Source: Saccharopolyspora oryzae
GTDB lineage: Bacteria > Actinomycetota > Actinomycetes > Mycobacteriales > Pseudonocardiaceae
DNA length: 64,000 nt
Assembly (NCBI RefSeq): GCF_027853915.1
Contig: NZ_JAQGLA010000009.1
Span: 1 to 64,000, forward strand
Direction of reading: 5' to 3'
Part shown: piece by piece, positions 36,241 through 47,797 of the stretch
How the letters are laid out: each line of letters starts with the position of its first letter
How positions within the stretch are numbered: position 1 is the first letter of the stretch
Translations under genes and position numbers: made by a program
Notes under the pieces: generated by a model
What the model was told of the DNA's origin: nothing
What the model saw: the letters and a program-made list of their open reading frames with translations, nothing else
Databases searched by the model: none

Positions 36241-36264
36241 ACCACCGGCGGCTGCGCCGGTGGT
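36241..36264 (+). repeat. Hairpin in the mscR leader (2)
   Basis: ACCACCGGCG and its complement form a 10-bp perfect stem with a GCTG tetraloop, 33 nt before the mscR ATG. With the hairpin at 36192-36215 it gives two stable stems in tandem. Confidence 0.6.
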
Positions 36265-36297
36265 CGAGCGACCAGCACGAAGAAGGAGAAAGGCTTT

Positions 36298-37386
36298 ATG
36301 CCACAAGAGGTCCGCGGAGTCGTCTCGCTCGCGCAGGGCAAGCCCGTCACGGTCGAGACGATCGTGATCCCCGACCCCGGCCCCGGTGAGGCCGTCGTGC
36401 AGGTGCAAGCGTGCGGGGTGTGCCACACGGACCTGCACTACCGGGAGGGCGGGATCAACGACGAATTCCCGTTCCTGCTGGGGCACGAGGCCGCAGGCAT
36501 CGTGGAATCGGTCGGTGAGGGCGTCGTCAACGTCGCTCCGGGCGATTACGTGATCCTGAACTGGCGCGCGGTCTGCGGGCAGTGCCGCGCCTGCAGCAAG
36601 GGCAAGCCGCAGTACTGCTTCGACACGCACAACGCGACGCAGAAGATGACGCTGGCATCGGGGCAGGAGCTGAGCCCGGCGCTGGGGATCGGAGCCTTCG
36701 CGGAGAAGACCCTCGTGGCCGCCGGGCAGTGCACCAAGGTCGACCCGCGGGTGAAGCCGCAGGTGGCGGGGCTGCTCGGATGCGGCGTGATGGCCGGCAT
36801 CGGCGCTGCGATCAACACCGGGGGAGTGGGCCGCGGTGATTCGGTCGCCGTCATCGGCTGCGGAGGCGTCGGCGATGCGGCCATCGCGGGCGCGGAGCTC
36901 GCCGGCGCGAGCACGATCGTGGCGGTGGACCGCGATCCGCGGAAGCTCGACCAGGCCCGGGAATTCGGTGCCACGCACTTCGTCGACGCGCGGGAGACCG
37001 ATGTCGTCGAGGCGATCCGGAGCCACACCGGGGGATTCGGCGCCGACGTGGTGGTCGACGCCGTGGGGCGCCCGGAGACCTGGAAGCAGGCGTTCGAGGC
37101 CCGCGACCTGGCCGGCACGGTCGTGCTCGTCGGTGTGCCGACGCCGGACATGATGGCCCCGGAGCTGCCGCTGATCGAGTACTTCGGCCGCGGCGGTGCG
37201 CTCAAGTCCTCGTGGTACGGCGACTGCCTGCCCTCCCGCGATTTCCCGGCACTGGTCGACCTGCACCTGCAGGGCCGGTTGCCGCTGGAGAAGTTCGTGA
37301 CCGAGGAGATCTCCCTCGACGCGGTCGAGGACGCCTTCGAGAAGATGCACCGCGGTGACGTGCTGCGTTCGGTGGTGGTCCTGTGA
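36298..37386 (+). CDS. mscR: Mycothiol-dependent formaldehyde dehydrogenase
   Basis: This is a 362-residue zinc alcohol dehydrogenase of the S-(hydroxymethyl)mycothiol dehydrogenase/nitrosomycothiol reductase type. It oxidises the formaldehyde-mycothiol adduct to S-formylmycothiol with NAD. A catalytic zinc cysteine lies in [14 protein letters not shown] (Cys42) with GHEAAG near residue 62. The structural zinc cysteines are in [15 protein letters not shown], and the NAD motif is [12 protein letters not shown] near 185. It follows the betaine oxygenase, which releases formaldehyde. GAAGGAGAAAGG precedes the ATG, and the stop overlaps the MBL gene. Confidence 0.92.
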   Translation: MPQEVRGVVSLAQGKPVTVETIVIPDPGPGEAVVQVQACGVCHTDLHYREGGINDEFPFLLGHEAAGIVESVGEGVVNVAPGDYVILNWRAVCGQCRACSKGKPQYCFDTHNATQKMTLASGQELSPALGIGAFAEKTLVAAGQCTKVDPRVKPQVAGLLGCGVMAGIGAAINTGGVGRGDSVAVIGCGGVGDAAIAGAELAGASTIVAVDRDPRKLDQAREFGATHFVDARETDVVEAIRSHTGGFGADVVVDAVGRPETWKQAFEARDLAGTVVLVGVPTPDMMAPELPLIEYFGRGGALKSSWYGDCLPSRDFPALVDLHLQGRLPLEKFVTEEISLDAVEDAFEKMHRGDVLRSVVVL

Positions 37387-38009
37387 GCCCGATCGAGCAC
37401 CTGGTCACCTCGGGCACCTTCTCCCTGGACGGGGGCACCTGGGAGGTCGACAACAACGTCTGGCTCATCGGCGACGAGCGCGAGGTCCTCGTCATCGACC
37501 CCGCGCACGACGCCGAGGCGATCGCCGAGCGGATCGGCGATCGCCGGGTGACGGCGATCGTGTGCACCCACGCCCACGACGACCACGTCGGCCAGGCGCC
37601 GGTGCTGTCGGACAGCTTCGACGCGCCGATCCTGCTCGACCCGGCTGAAGCACCGCTGTGGAAGCTGACGCACCCGGACCGGCAACCGGACCGGGAGCTG
37701 TCGGACGGCCAGATCATCACCGTGGCCGGGATCGACCTGCGCGTCCTGTCGACGCCGGGGCACTCACCGGGCTCCGTCTGCCTCCACGCCCCCGAGCTGA
37801 AGACGCTCTTCACCGGGGACACCCTGTTCCAGGGCGGACCCGGTGCCACCGGGCGGTCCTACTCCAGCTTCGACACGATCATCAGCTCCATCAGCCGCAA
37901 CTTGCTTGCGCTGCCCGGTGAAACCACTGTCCACACCGGACACGGCGGCTCGACCACCATCGGTGCCGAGGCGCCGCACCTGGAGGAGTGGATAGCCCGG
38001 GGGTACTGA
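37383..38009 (+). CDS. MBL-fold hydrolase, candidate S-formylmycothiol hydrolase
   Basis: This is a 208-residue glyoxalase II-like metallo-hydrolase. The metal motif [10 protein letters not shown] is near residue 61, a second metal histidine is in [10 protein letters not shown] near 123, and [14 protein letters not shown] near 140 supplies the bridging Asp; HTGHGGSTT follows. The GTG overlaps the mscR stop (GTGA). An MBL gene right after mscR fits hydrolysis of the formyl thioester to formate and mycothiol. That function is inferred from position. Confidence 0.82.
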   Translation: MSPIEHLVTSGTFSLDGGTWEVDNNVWLIGDEREVLVIDPAHDAEAIAERIGDRRVTAIVCTHAHDDHVGQAPVLSDSFDAPILLDPAEAPLWKLTHPDRQPDRELSDGQIITVAGIDLRVLSTPGHSPGSVCLHAPELKTLFTGDTLFQGGPGATGRSYSSFDTIISSISRNLLALPGETTVHTGHGGSTTIGAEAPHLEEWIARGY

Positions 38010-38071
38010 CCGCCGGGCATTCCGGAGAAGTCGTCCTCGGACTGTTGACCGAGCGTGCGACGGCCCTTAAT

Positions 38072-38093
38072 TTGACATGTAACTGATATATCA
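38072..38093 (+). promoter_or_regulatory. Promoter element and TGATATATCA operator of the glyA-sox operon
   Basis: TTGACA at 38072-38077 is a likely -35 box. The perfect palindrome TGATATATCA at 38084-38093 falls in the following spacer. It lies 36 nt before the glyA ATG. No clear -10 is seen at the usual distance. Confidence 0.6.
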
Positions 38094-38128
38094 AACACCG
38101 AACACAGATACACCGGGAGGTCGGCCGC

Positions 38129-39430
38129 ATGTCCGTAACGGTTGATCGTCAAGGGGCGCCGAGCGCCGAGAACGTGCTCGGTCTCCCCCTGGCGGAGACG
38201 GACCCGGAGGTCCATGCGGCCGTCAACCGGGAATTGGCCCGGCAGCGCGACACGCTGGAGATGATCGCGAGCGAGAACTTCGCGCCGCTGAGCGTGATGC
38301 AGGCCCAGGGCTCGGTGCTGACCAACAAGTACGCCGAGGGGTACCCGGGGCGCCGCTACTACGGTGGTTGCGAGAACGTCGACGAGATCGAGCAGCTGGC
38401 GATCCACCGCGTCAAAGCGCTCTTCGGAGCCGACTACGCGAACGTGCAGCCGCACTCCGGCGCCCAGGCGAACTCCGCGGTCATGTCCGCGCTGCTGGAA
38501 CCGGGCGACACCTTCCTCGGCCTGGACCTCGCGCACGGCGGGCACCTGACCCACGGCATGCGCCTGACCTTCTCGGGGAAGTACTTCGACGCCGTTGCGT
38601 ACCACGTGCGCGAGGACGACCACCTCGTGGACATGGACGAGGTGGAGCGGCTGGCGAAGGAGCGGCGGCCCAAGCTGATCATCGCGGGCTGGTCGGCCTA
38701 CCCGCGGCAGCTGGACTTCGCGGAGTTCCGGCGGATCGCCGACGAGGTCGGTGCCTACCTGATGGTGGACATGGCCCACTTCGCCGGACTGGTGGCAGCG
38801 GGTCTGCACCCGTCCCCGGTGCCGCACGCGCACGTGGTCACCTCGACCACCCACAAGACGCTCGGAGGACCGCGCGGTGGGGTCGTGCTCGCTCAGGGGA
38901 GCCTGGCGAAGAAGCTGAACTCCAGCGTCTTCCCGGGGCTGCAGGGCGGTCCGCTCGAGCACGTGATCGCGGGCAAGGCGGTGGCGTTCAAGCTCGCCGG
39001 AGAGGCCGCCTTCCGCGAGCGGCAGGAGCGCACCCTCACCGGCGCGAGGATCCTGGCCGACCGGCTGCTGCTGGAGGAGAAGGTCGGCGTGGTGTCCGGT
39101 GGCACCGACGTCCACCTGGTCCTGGTCGATCTCCGCAACTCCGAGATGGACGGGAAGCAGGCCGAGGACCGGCTGCACCGGGTCGGCATCACGGTGAACC
39201 GGAACGCGGTCCCGTTCGACCCGCGGCCGCCGATGGTCTCCTCCGGCGTCCGCATCGGAACTCCGGCGCTGGCCGCGCGGGGCTTCGACGAAGAAGACTT
39301 CCACGAGGTCGCGGACATCATCGCGCTGGCGCTGCGCCCCGAAACGCCGCAAGCCGGCCTCGACGCCCTCACCGAGCGCGTCGCGAACCTCGCCCAGAGC
39401 CGTCCTCTGTACCCGGAGCTGCAGGCATGA
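38129..39430 (+). CDS. glyA: Serine hydroxymethyltransferase (copy 2)
   Basis: This is a complete 433-residue PLP enzyme that joins glycine and 5,10-methylene-THF to serine, using both products of the sarcosine oxidase encoded next. [16 protein letters not shown] near residue 46 and the PLP lysine Lys243 in [14 protein letters not shown] are family marks. [18 protein letters not shown] near 71 is also standard. It heads the second sox operon and ends in an ATGA overlap with soxB. As this copy is tied to catabolism, a separate housekeeping glyA is expected elsewhere. Confidence 0.95.
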   Translation: MSVTVDRQGAPSAENVLGLPLAETDPEVHAAVNRELARQRDTLEMIASENFAPLSVMQAQGSVLTNKYAEGYPGRRYYGGCENVDEIEQLAIHRVKALFGADYANVQPHSGAQANSAVMSALLEPGDTFLGLDLAHGGHLTHGMRLTFSGKYFDAVAYHVREDDHLVDMDEVERLAKERRPKLIIAGWSAYPRQLDFAEFRRIADEVGAYLMVDMAHFAGLVAAGLHPSPVPHAHVVTSTTHKTLGGPRGGVVLAQGSLAKKLNSSVFPGLQGGPLEHVIAGKAVAFKLAGEAAFRERQERTLTGARILADRLLLEEKVGVVSGGTDVHLVLVDLRNSEMDGKQAEDRLHRVGITVNRNAVPFDPRPPMVSSGVRIGTPALAARGFDEEDFHEVADIIALALRPETPQAGLDALTERVANLAQSRPLYPELQA

Positions 39431-40665
39431 ACACGAACAGCACGCCGCCCGGCGCGGATCTGCCCGAACACCCGGACTTCCTCTGGCGCAACCCGGAGCC
39501 GAAGAAGTCCTACGACGTGGTCATCATCGGTGGTGGCGGGCACGGTCTGGCAACCGCGCACTACCTGGCCAAGAACCACGGCATCACCAACGTCGCCGTG
39601 CTGGAGAAGGGGTGGCTCGCGGGCGGCAACATGGCCCGCAACACCACGCTGATCCGGTCCAACTACCTGTGGGACGAATCGGCCGCGATCTACGAGCACG
39701 CCTTGAAGCTGTGGGAAGGGCTGGAGGACGAGCTCGGCTACCCGATCCTGTTCTCCCAGCGCGGTGTGCTCAACCTAGCCCACACCGAGCAGGACATCCG
39801 GGATTCGGTCCGGCGGGTCGAGGCCAACAAGCTCAACGGCATCGATGCCGAGTGGCTGAGCCCGGAAGAGGTCAAGCAGGTCTGCCCGATCGTCAACATC
39901 TCCGACGACATCCGCTACCCGGTGCAGGGCGCCACCTACCAACCCCGGGCGGGGATCGCCAAGCACGACTACGTCGCTTGGGGATTCGCCCGCAGTGCGG
40001 ACGAGGCCGGTGTCGACCTGATCCAGGACTGCGAGGTCACCGGGTTCACAGTGGACGGTGAGCGGGTGACCGGCGTGCGCACCAGCCGCGGTGACATCGC
40101 CTGCGGGACCGTCGCGCTGTGCTCCTCGGGGCACACCTCCGTCCTGCTGGACAAGCTCGGTGTCCGCACGCCGCTGCAGTCGCACCCGTTGCAGGCCTTG
40201 GTGTCGGAGCTGCTGGAGCCGGTGCACCCGACCATCGTGATGTCCAACGCCGTGCACGTGTACGTCTCCCAGGCGCACAAGGGCGAGCTGGTGATGGGTG
40301 CGGGCGTGGACTCCTACAACGGCTACGGACAGCGCGGCGCTTTCCACATCATCGAGCGGCAGATGGCCGCTGCCGTGGAGCTGTTCCCGGTCTTCGCCCG
40401 CGCACACCTGCTGCGCAGCTGGGCGGGGATCGTCGACGTCACCCCGGACGCGAGTCCGATCGTCGGGCGCACACCGTTCGAGAACGTCTACGTCAACTCC
40501 GGTTGGGGGACCGGGGGGTTCAAGGTCACGCCGGGGCTCGGCTCGTGCTACGCGCACACCATCGCGCACGGCGAGCCGCATCCGTACGTCGCGCCGTTCA
40601 GCCTCGACCGCTTCACGACCGGAGCGCTCGTCGACGAACACGGCGCAGCTGCCGTCGCCCACTGA
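39427..40665 (+). CDS. soxB: Sarcosine oxidase, beta subunit (copy 2)
   Basis: This is the 412-residue catalytic flavin subunit. The FAD motif [21 protein letters not shown] is near residue 33, and His180 (KHDYVAWGF) aligns with the flavin-linked histidine. It reads nearly collinearly with copy 1 at 158-1390. The ATG overlaps the glyA stop (ATGA). It is followed after 18 nt by soxD. Confidence 0.95.
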   Translation: MNTNSTPPGADLPEHPDFLWRNPEPKKSYDVVIIGGGGHGLATAHYLAKNHGITNVAVLEKGWLAGGNMARNTTLIRSNYLWDESAAIYEHALKLWEGLEDELGYPILFSQRGVLNLAHTEQDIRDSVRRVEANKLNGIDAEWLSPEEVKQVCPIVNISDDIRYPVQGATYQPRAGIAKHDYVAWGFARSADEAGVDLIQDCEVTGFTVDGERVTGVRTSRGDIACGTVALCSSGHTSVLLDKLGVRTPLQSHPLQALVSELLEPVHPTIVMSNAVHVYVSQAHKGELVMGAGVDSYNGYGQRGAFHIIERQMAAAVELFPVFARAHLLRSWAGIVDVTPDASPIVGRTPFENVYVNSGWGTGGFKVTPGLGSCYAHTIAHGEPHPYVAPFSLDRFTTGALVDEHGAAAVAH

Positions 40666-40683
40666 AACCGAGGACTGCTAGCT

Positions 40684-40995
40684 ATGCAACTGATCCACTG
40701 CCCTTGGTGCGGCCCCCGCGAGGAGGTCGAGTTCCACTACGGCGGCCAGGCCGACGTCTCCTACCCGGAGACCCCTGCCGATCTGTCGGACCAGGAGTGG
40801 GCCGAGTTCGTGTTCTACCGCGACAACAACAAGGGGCCGTTCCCCGAGCGGTGGTGCCACAGCACGGGCTGCCGACGCTGGTTCAACGCCGTCCGGGACA
40901 CCCGCACGTACGAGTTCCTCGCCGTCTACCGAGTCGGTGAACCGGTGCCCAGCGTTCCCGGCATGGAACCCACGAAGTCAGAGGTGCGGTCATGA
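40684..40995 (+). CDS. soxD: Sarcosine oxidase, delta subunit (copy 2)
   Basis: This is the zinc-binding small subunit, here 103 residues. It starts MQLIHCPWCGPREEVEFHYG and has GCRRWFNAVRDTRTYEFLAVY near the end, about 11 residues longer than copy 1. In module 1 soxD overlaps soxA directly; here its stop overlaps a 47-codon open frame that fills the 136-nt gap to soxA. A long hairpin (40981-41035) begins within its last codons. Confidence 0.93.
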   Translation: MQLIHCPWCGPREEVEFHYGGQADVSYPETPADLSDQEWAEFVFYRDNNKGPFPERWCHSTGCRRWFNAVRDTRTYEFLAVYRVGEPVPSVPGMEPTKSEVRS

Positions 40996-41035
40996 GGAGC
41001 CTTGTGTCAACCCCAGCTCTCCTCAACCGCACCTC
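40981..41035 (+). repeat. Hairpin spanning the soxD2 stop
   Basis: The 17-nt arm CTCCTCAACCGCACCTC (41019-41035) pairs fully with 40981-40999, apart from a 2-nt bulge. The loop is about 19 nt. It overlaps the end of soxD and the start of the small open frame, so it could weaken transcription or hide that start. Confidence 0.65.
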
Positions 41036-41135
41036 AGGGGACCGTGATGCAAACCAGCCACAAGAAACCGCACGACGGGAGATCGGTCTGGACGCAACCA
41101 CCACTGTGAATCGCGGAGAGGCGGGACAGGCATGA
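40992..41135 (+). CDS. Small open frame bridging soxD2 and soxA2, hypothetical
   Basis: A 47-codon frame runs from an ATG that overlaps the soxD stop (ATGA at 40992-40995) to a TGA that overlaps the soxA ATG (ATGA at 41132-41135). The product begins MRSLVSTPALLNRTSGDRDA and is polar, with no signal or membrane segment and no recognised motif. Module 1 has no counterpart. The double 4-nt overlap suggests that translation is carried through to soxA. It could be a coupling frame without a functional product, or a real small peptide. Confidence 0.45.
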   Translation: MRSLVSTPALLNRTSGDRDANQPQETARREIGLDATTTVNRGEAGQA

Positions 41136-43912
41136 GCCGGATTGATGGGTACGGCCGCATTGACCGCAGCCGTACGCTGACCTTCACCTTCGACGGGCGC
41201 ACCTACACCGGTCACCCGGGCGACACCTTGGCCTCCGCCTTGCTGGCCAACGACGTCCGCCACATCGGCACCAGCGTGAAGCTGGGGCGGCCGCGCGGGA
41301 TCGGCGCAGCGTGGACCGAGGACCCGACGGGCCTGGTGCAGATCGAGGAGCCCTTCCCGGAACCGATGCTGCAAGCGGCCGCGGTCGAGCTGACCGACGG
41401 GCTGGTGGCTCGCGGCGTCAACGGTCAGGGGCGCCTCGCCGAGGAACCCGATCCCGCGCGCTACGACCGCAAGCACACGCACGTCGACACCCTGGTGATC
41501 GGCGCCGGCCCGGCGGGGCTGCTCGCCGCGCGCAGCGCCGCCCGCGCCGGGGAGAGCGTCGTCCTGGTCGACGATCGTGCTACCGCTGGCGGCAGTCTGA
41601 CCGGTGCGGAGCGGATCGACGGACGGCCGGCGCTGGACTTCGTGGCGGAGGTCGTCGCCGAGCTGGCCGCGAACCCGGAGGTCCTGCACCTGCAGCGCAC
41701 CACGGCCTTCGGCCAGTACGACGACGGGTTCGTGCTCGCCCTGGAGCGCCGCACCGACCACCTCGGTTCCGCAGCGTCCGCGAATCGCAGTCGGCAGCGG
41801 GTGCACCGCATCCGCGCGCTGAAGGTGGTCGTCGCGGCCGGTGCGCACGAGCGTCCGATCGTGTTCGAGAACAACGACCTCCCCGGAATCATGCTCGCGT
41901 CGGCGGCGCGGGACTACCTGCACCGCTACGGCGTGCTCGCGGGGCGGCAGGTCGTCGTGTTCACCAGCGACGACTCCGCCTACTCCGCGGCGATCGACCT
42001 CTCCAGCGCCGGTGCGGACGTGAAGGTCCTCGACGCCAGGGACGAACTGCCGCCGGAGTGGGCGGCGCGTGCGGCGGAACGGGGTGTCGAGGTTTCGGCG
42101 TCCACAGTGGTCATCGGTGCTGAAGGCGAGGAGCACGTCAGCGCGGTGGTCGCGCGCAACGCCGACGGCGAGGTGCGAATCCCTGCCGACCTGCTGCTCG
42201 TCTCGGGTGGTTGGAACCCGGCGGTGCACCTGTTCAGCCACGTCAAGGGTGCGCTGGCCTACGACGCCTCGCTCGGTTCCTTCCGGCCGTCCGGGAGCTT
42301 GCCCGGCATCACGGTGATCGGTGCTGCCAACGGCACCCTCGACCAGGCCGGCGTCGTGCAGGACGGGGCCGGTGCGGAGGCGCCGGCGGTCGACTCGGAA
42401 CCGTCGCGCACGCCGACGAAGGTGATCTGGCGGACCGACGGCGACCCGGACAAGCAGTTCGTCGACATCCAGCGCGACGCCACGGTGAGCGACATCGCCC
42501 GCGCGGTCGGTGCCGGGTTGCACTCGGTCGAGCACGTCAAGCGCTACACCACGATCGGCACCGCTCACGACCAGGGCAAGACCTCGGGCGTGATCGCCTC
42601 CGGCATCACCGCCGAACTGCTGGGCCGTCCGATCGAGGAACTGGGCACCACGACCTTCCGGCCGCCGTACACACCGGTCGCCTTCGCGGCTCTGGCCGGG
42701 CGGGAACGCGGCAACCTGTTCGACCCCGAGCGGATCACCGCGGTGCACTCCTGGCACGTCGACGCCGGCGCGGTGTTCGAAGACGTGGGTCAGTGGAAGC
42801 GAGCCCGCTACTACCCGGAGCCCGGCGAGGACATGGACACCGCGGTGCTGCGGGAGTGCGCGGCGACGCGGGCCGGTGTCGGCATCCTCGACGGCTCCAC
42901 GCTGGGCAAGATCGACGTCCAGGGTCCGGATTCCGGTGTGTTCCTCGACCGGATCTACACGAACATGATGAGCACCCTCAAGGTCGGCCGGGTGCGCTAC
43001 GGCGTCATGTGCGGCAACGACGGCATGATCATCGACGACGGCACGGTGCTGCGCATCGACGAGAACCGCTTCCTGGTCACCACGACCACCGGCGGAGCGG
43101 CGATGGTCCTGGACTGGATGGAGGAGTGGCTCCAGACGGAGTGGCCGGAGCTGCGGGTGCACCTCGCGTCGGTCACCGAGCAGTGGGCGGTCTTCCCGGT
43201 CGTCGGGCCGCGTTCGCGCGAGGTGGTCGGCGAGGTGTTCCCCGAGCTGGACGTGTCCAACGACGCGTTCCCGTTCATGTCGTGGCAGGACACCACCCTC
43301 GACGGCGTTCCCGTCCGAGTCGCCCGGATCTCGTTCTCCGGCGAGCTGGCCTACGAGGTCAACGTCAACTCCTGGTACGGGCTTTCGCTGTGGAAGCGGT
43401 TGCTGGAGGCGGGGAAGCGCTTCGGCATCACGCCGTACGGCACCGAGACGATGCACGTGCTGCGCGCCGAGAAGGGCTACCCGATCATCGGGCAGGACAC
43501 CGACGGCACGGTCGCGCCCCAGGACCTCGGCATGAACTGGGTGGTGTCGAAGAAGAAGGAAGACTTCATCGGCAAACGCTCGTTCTCCCGGGCCGAGAAC
43601 CTGAACCCGCTGCGGAAGCAACTCGTCTCGCTGCTCCCGACGGATCGGCGCACCAAGTTGCGCGAAGGCTCGCAGATCGTGGAACTCCGCGCGGACGGGA
43701 CCCTTCCCGAACCGCCGGTCCCGATGCTCGGCCACGTCACGTCCAGCTACCACAGCGCTGAGCTCGGCCGGCCGTTCGCGCTGGCGCTGGTGAAGAACGG
43801 CCGCGCCCGCGTCGGCGACCTGGTGCACGTCCCGGTGGACGGCGCGCTCGTCGAGGCGGAGATCGGCGAAACCGTGCTGGTGGACCCGGAAGGAGCACGC
43901 CGAGATGGCTGA
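41132..43912 (+). CDS. soxA: Sarcosine oxidase, alpha subunit (copy 2)
   Basis: This 926-residue subunit has the ferredoxin-like start (FTFDGRTYTGHPGDTLASAL), a dinucleotide motif LVIGAGPAGLLAARSAARAG near residue 122, and a C-terminal GcvT-like THF-binding half (from about residue 560). It couples sarcosine oxidation to formation of 5,10-methylene-THF. The ATG lies 24 nt upstream of the IDRSR block and overlaps the small frame's stop. It overlaps soxG by 8 nt, exactly as in copy 1. Confidence 0.95.
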   Translation: MSRIDGYGRIDRSRTLTFTFDGRTYTGHPGDTLASALLANDVRHIGTSVKLGRPRGIGAAWTEDPTGLVQIEEPFPEPMLQAAAVELTDGLVARGVNGQGRLAEEPDPARYDRKHTHVDTLVIGAGPAGLLAARSAARAGESVVLVDDRATAGGSLTGAERIDGRPALDFVAEVVAELAANPEVLHLQRTTAFGQYDDGFVLALERRTDHLGSAASANRSRQRVHRIRALKVVVAAGAHERPIVFENNDLPGIMLASAARDYLHRYGVLAGRQVVVFTSDDSAYSAAIDLSSAGADVKVLDARDELPPEWAARAAERGVEVSASTVVIGAEGEEHVSAVVARNADGEVRIPADLLLVSGGWNPAVHLFSHVKGALAYDASLGSFRPSGSLPGITVIGAANGTLDQAGVVQDGAGAEAPAVDSEPSRTPTKVIWRTDGDPDKQFVDIQRDATVSDIARAVGAGLHSVEHVKRYTTIGTAHDQGKTSGVIASGITAELLGRPIEELGTTTFRPPYTPVAFAALAGRERGNLFDPERITAVHSWHVDAGAVFEDVGQWKRARYYPEPGEDMDTAVLRECAATRAGVGILDGSTLGKIDVQGPDSGVFLDRIYTNMMSTLKVGRVRYGVMCGNDGMIIDDGTVLRIDENRFLVTTTTGGAAMVLDWMEEWLQTEWPELRVHLASVTEQWAVFPVVGPRSREVVGEVFPELDVSNDAFPFMSWQDTTLDGVPVRVARISFSGELAYEVNVNSWYGLSLWKRLLEAGKRFGITPYGTETMHVLRAEKGYPIIGQDTDGTVAPQDLGMNWVVSKKKEDFIGKRSFSRAENLNPLRKQLVSLLPTDRRTKLREGSQIVELRADGTLPEPPVPMLGHVTSSYHSAELGRPFALALVKNGRARVGDLVHVPVDGALVEAEIGETVLVDPEGARRDG

Positions 43913-44498
43913 AACCCTGTGCGCGACGCACCCCCTGGAAGCCTGGAAGCACGCGCTGGCCGGGCTGACCTGGGCGATCGACGGGCTGGTGGTCAAACCC
44001 GAGGAACTCGTGTCCGCGGTGGACCTGCGCATCGACGCCACCGGCCCGGGTGCCGCGGCGGTGGAGCACGCGTTGGGCTCGGCGCTGCCCGTCGAACCCA
44101 ACACCTGGACCTCCACGCCCGAGGGCCAGATCGTCTGGCTGGGCCCGGACGAATGGCTCGTGACGAGCACCGTCTCCCGCCCGCACGAGCTGGAGGATTC
44201 GCTCATCAAGGTCGTGTCCGCCCACGACGGCGCGGCCGTGGACGTGTCCGCGCAGCGCACCTCGATCCGGTTGAGCGGCGGGCTGGCACGCGAACTGCTG
44301 TCGTTCGGGTGCTCGATCGACCTGCGACCCGCTGCGTTCCCGAAGGGATCGAGCGCGCAGACCGGCATCGGCCAGACCGGGGTGCTGATCCTCGCCCTGG
44401 GCGGCGACGACTTCCGGCTCTTCGCCCGGCCGTCGTTCGCCGGGTACCTCGCGGACTGGCTGCTCGACACGGCCGAGGAATTCCGCACCACCAAGTAG
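43905..44498 (+). CDS. soxG: Sarcosine oxidase, gamma subunit (copy 2)
   Basis: This is the 197-residue gamma subunit. [17 protein letters not shown] near residue 76 and AAVDVSAQRTSIRLSGG near 109 match the family and copy 1. The ATG lies within the end of soxA. A strong hairpin follows at 44502-44535, so the sox part of the operon may be partly separated from the dimethylglycine oxidase gene. Confidence 0.9.
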   Translation: MAETLCATHPLEAWKHALAGLTWAIDGLVVKPEELVSAVDLRIDATGPGAAAVEHALGSALPVEPNTWTSTPEGQIVWLGPDEWLVTSTVSRPHELEDSLIKVVSAHDGAAVDVSAQRTSIRLSGGLARELLSFGCSIDLRPAAFPKGSSAQTGIGQTGVLILALGGDDFRLFARPSFAGYLADWLLDTAEEFRTTK

Positions 44499-44501
44499 CT
44501 C

Positions 44502-44535
44502 GAGGTCGGCCGTGATCGTGGGCACGGCCGACCTC
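44502..44535 (+). terminator. Perfect hairpin after soxG2
   Basis: GAGGTCGGCCGTG and its complement form a 13-bp perfect stem with an 8-nt loop, 4 nt after the soxG stop. It lies between soxG and the dimethylglycine oxidase gene on the same strand. No T run follows. It may act as a partial terminator or as 3'-end protection. Confidence 0.7.
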
Positions 44536-44583
44536 CCACCCCCCAAGCACCCTCCGCGCGGTCACCGCAGACCGTCCAGTTAA

Positions 44584-47070
<2,487 letters not shown>

Positions 47071-47080
47071 TCCCAGAGCC

Positions 47081-47119
47081 GGGGTGCGCGGTCTGAAGCG
47101 GTCAGTGGCCGCGCACCCC
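47081..47119 (+). terminator. Hairpin between dmgO and fchA
   Basis: GGGGTGCGCGG and its complement form an 11-bp perfect stem with a 17-nt loop, 10 nt after the dmgO stop. It may partly end the upstream transcript before the fchA-folD-folP genes. Confidence 0.6.
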
Positions 47120-47176
47120 ACCCGATTCCGCAGTCCTGCACCACTTTCCAGCCCGCCGAGAAGGAAGACCGATGCC

Positions 47177-47797
47177 ATGCGCAGGGAAACCCTCGAAAGT
47201 TTTCTGGGCTCGCTCGCAGCCCGGGTAGCGGCCCCGGGCGGTGGGGCGAGCGCCGGGTTGCACGCTGCTCAGGCCGCCGCACTGGTCGGGATGGTCGCCC
47301 GCTACAGCGACGGCGAGAAGTACTCCGAGCACGCCGCGACGATCACCGCGGTGCGGAACGACACCGACGAGCTCCGCGAGCTCGCACTGACGCTGGCCGA
47401 AGACGATGCCTCCGCTTTCGGAGCGGTCGGGTCGGCGTACGCGCTCCCGCGGTCCACCGACGAGCAGAAGGACATCCGGTCGCGTGCGATCGCGGCGGCC
47501 CTGGTCGAGGCCGGCCGGGTGCCCGCGAGGGTGGTCGCGGTCGCCGAGCAGGTCGTCGGCCTGGCCGAGCAGTTGCTCCCGGTCGGAAACCGCAACGTCA
47601 TCAGCGACATCGCTGCTGCTGCGGAAGCAGCCCGCGCCGCGGCGACCACCGCGCGCGTCAACGTGGAGGTCAACCTCAACGGGATCAGCGGCGCCGAGGA
47701 GCGCACCGAGCTGATCGCCGCCATCGCCGAAGTCGACGACATCGCCGCGCGCGCGGACAAGGTCACCGCCGCAGTACGGGAGGTAATCGGACGATGA
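47177..47797 (+). CDS. fchA: Methenyl-THF cyclohydrolase of the cyclodeaminase family
   Basis: This is a 206-residue helical protein of the formiminotransferase-cyclodeaminase C-terminal family, which includes FchA. It opens ETLESFLGSLAARVAAPGGG, a family mark, then has DDASAFGAVGSAYALPRST near residue 76 and NRNVISDIAAAAEAARAAA near 138. As FchA it would convert 5,10-methenyl-THF to 10-formyl-THF. No histidine-degradation genes are nearby, so cyclodeaminase is less likely. The ATG has AAGGAAG upstream. It overlaps folD, whose own cyclohydrolase lysine is missing. Confidence 0.85.
   Translation: MRRETLESFLGSLAARVAAPGGGASAGLHAAQAAALVGMVARYSDGEKYSEHAATITAVRNDTDELRELALTLAEDDASAFGAVGSAYALPRSTDEQKDIRSRAIAAALVEAGRVPARVVAVAEQVVGLAEQLLPVGNRNVISDIAAAAEAARAAATTARVNVEVNLNGISGAEERTELIAAIAEVDDIAARADKVTAAVREVIGR

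Noticed and set aside
40883-44539. Minus-strand open frame of about 1200 codons
   Set aside because: It is antisense to soxA2 and soxG2 whose products are unmistakable. It is a codon-bias artefact.
47177-47797. Formiminotransferase-cyclodeaminase role in histidine breakdown
   Set aside because: No hut genes are nearby; coupling to a FolD lacking its cyclohydrolase lysine favours methenyl-THF cyclohydrolase.
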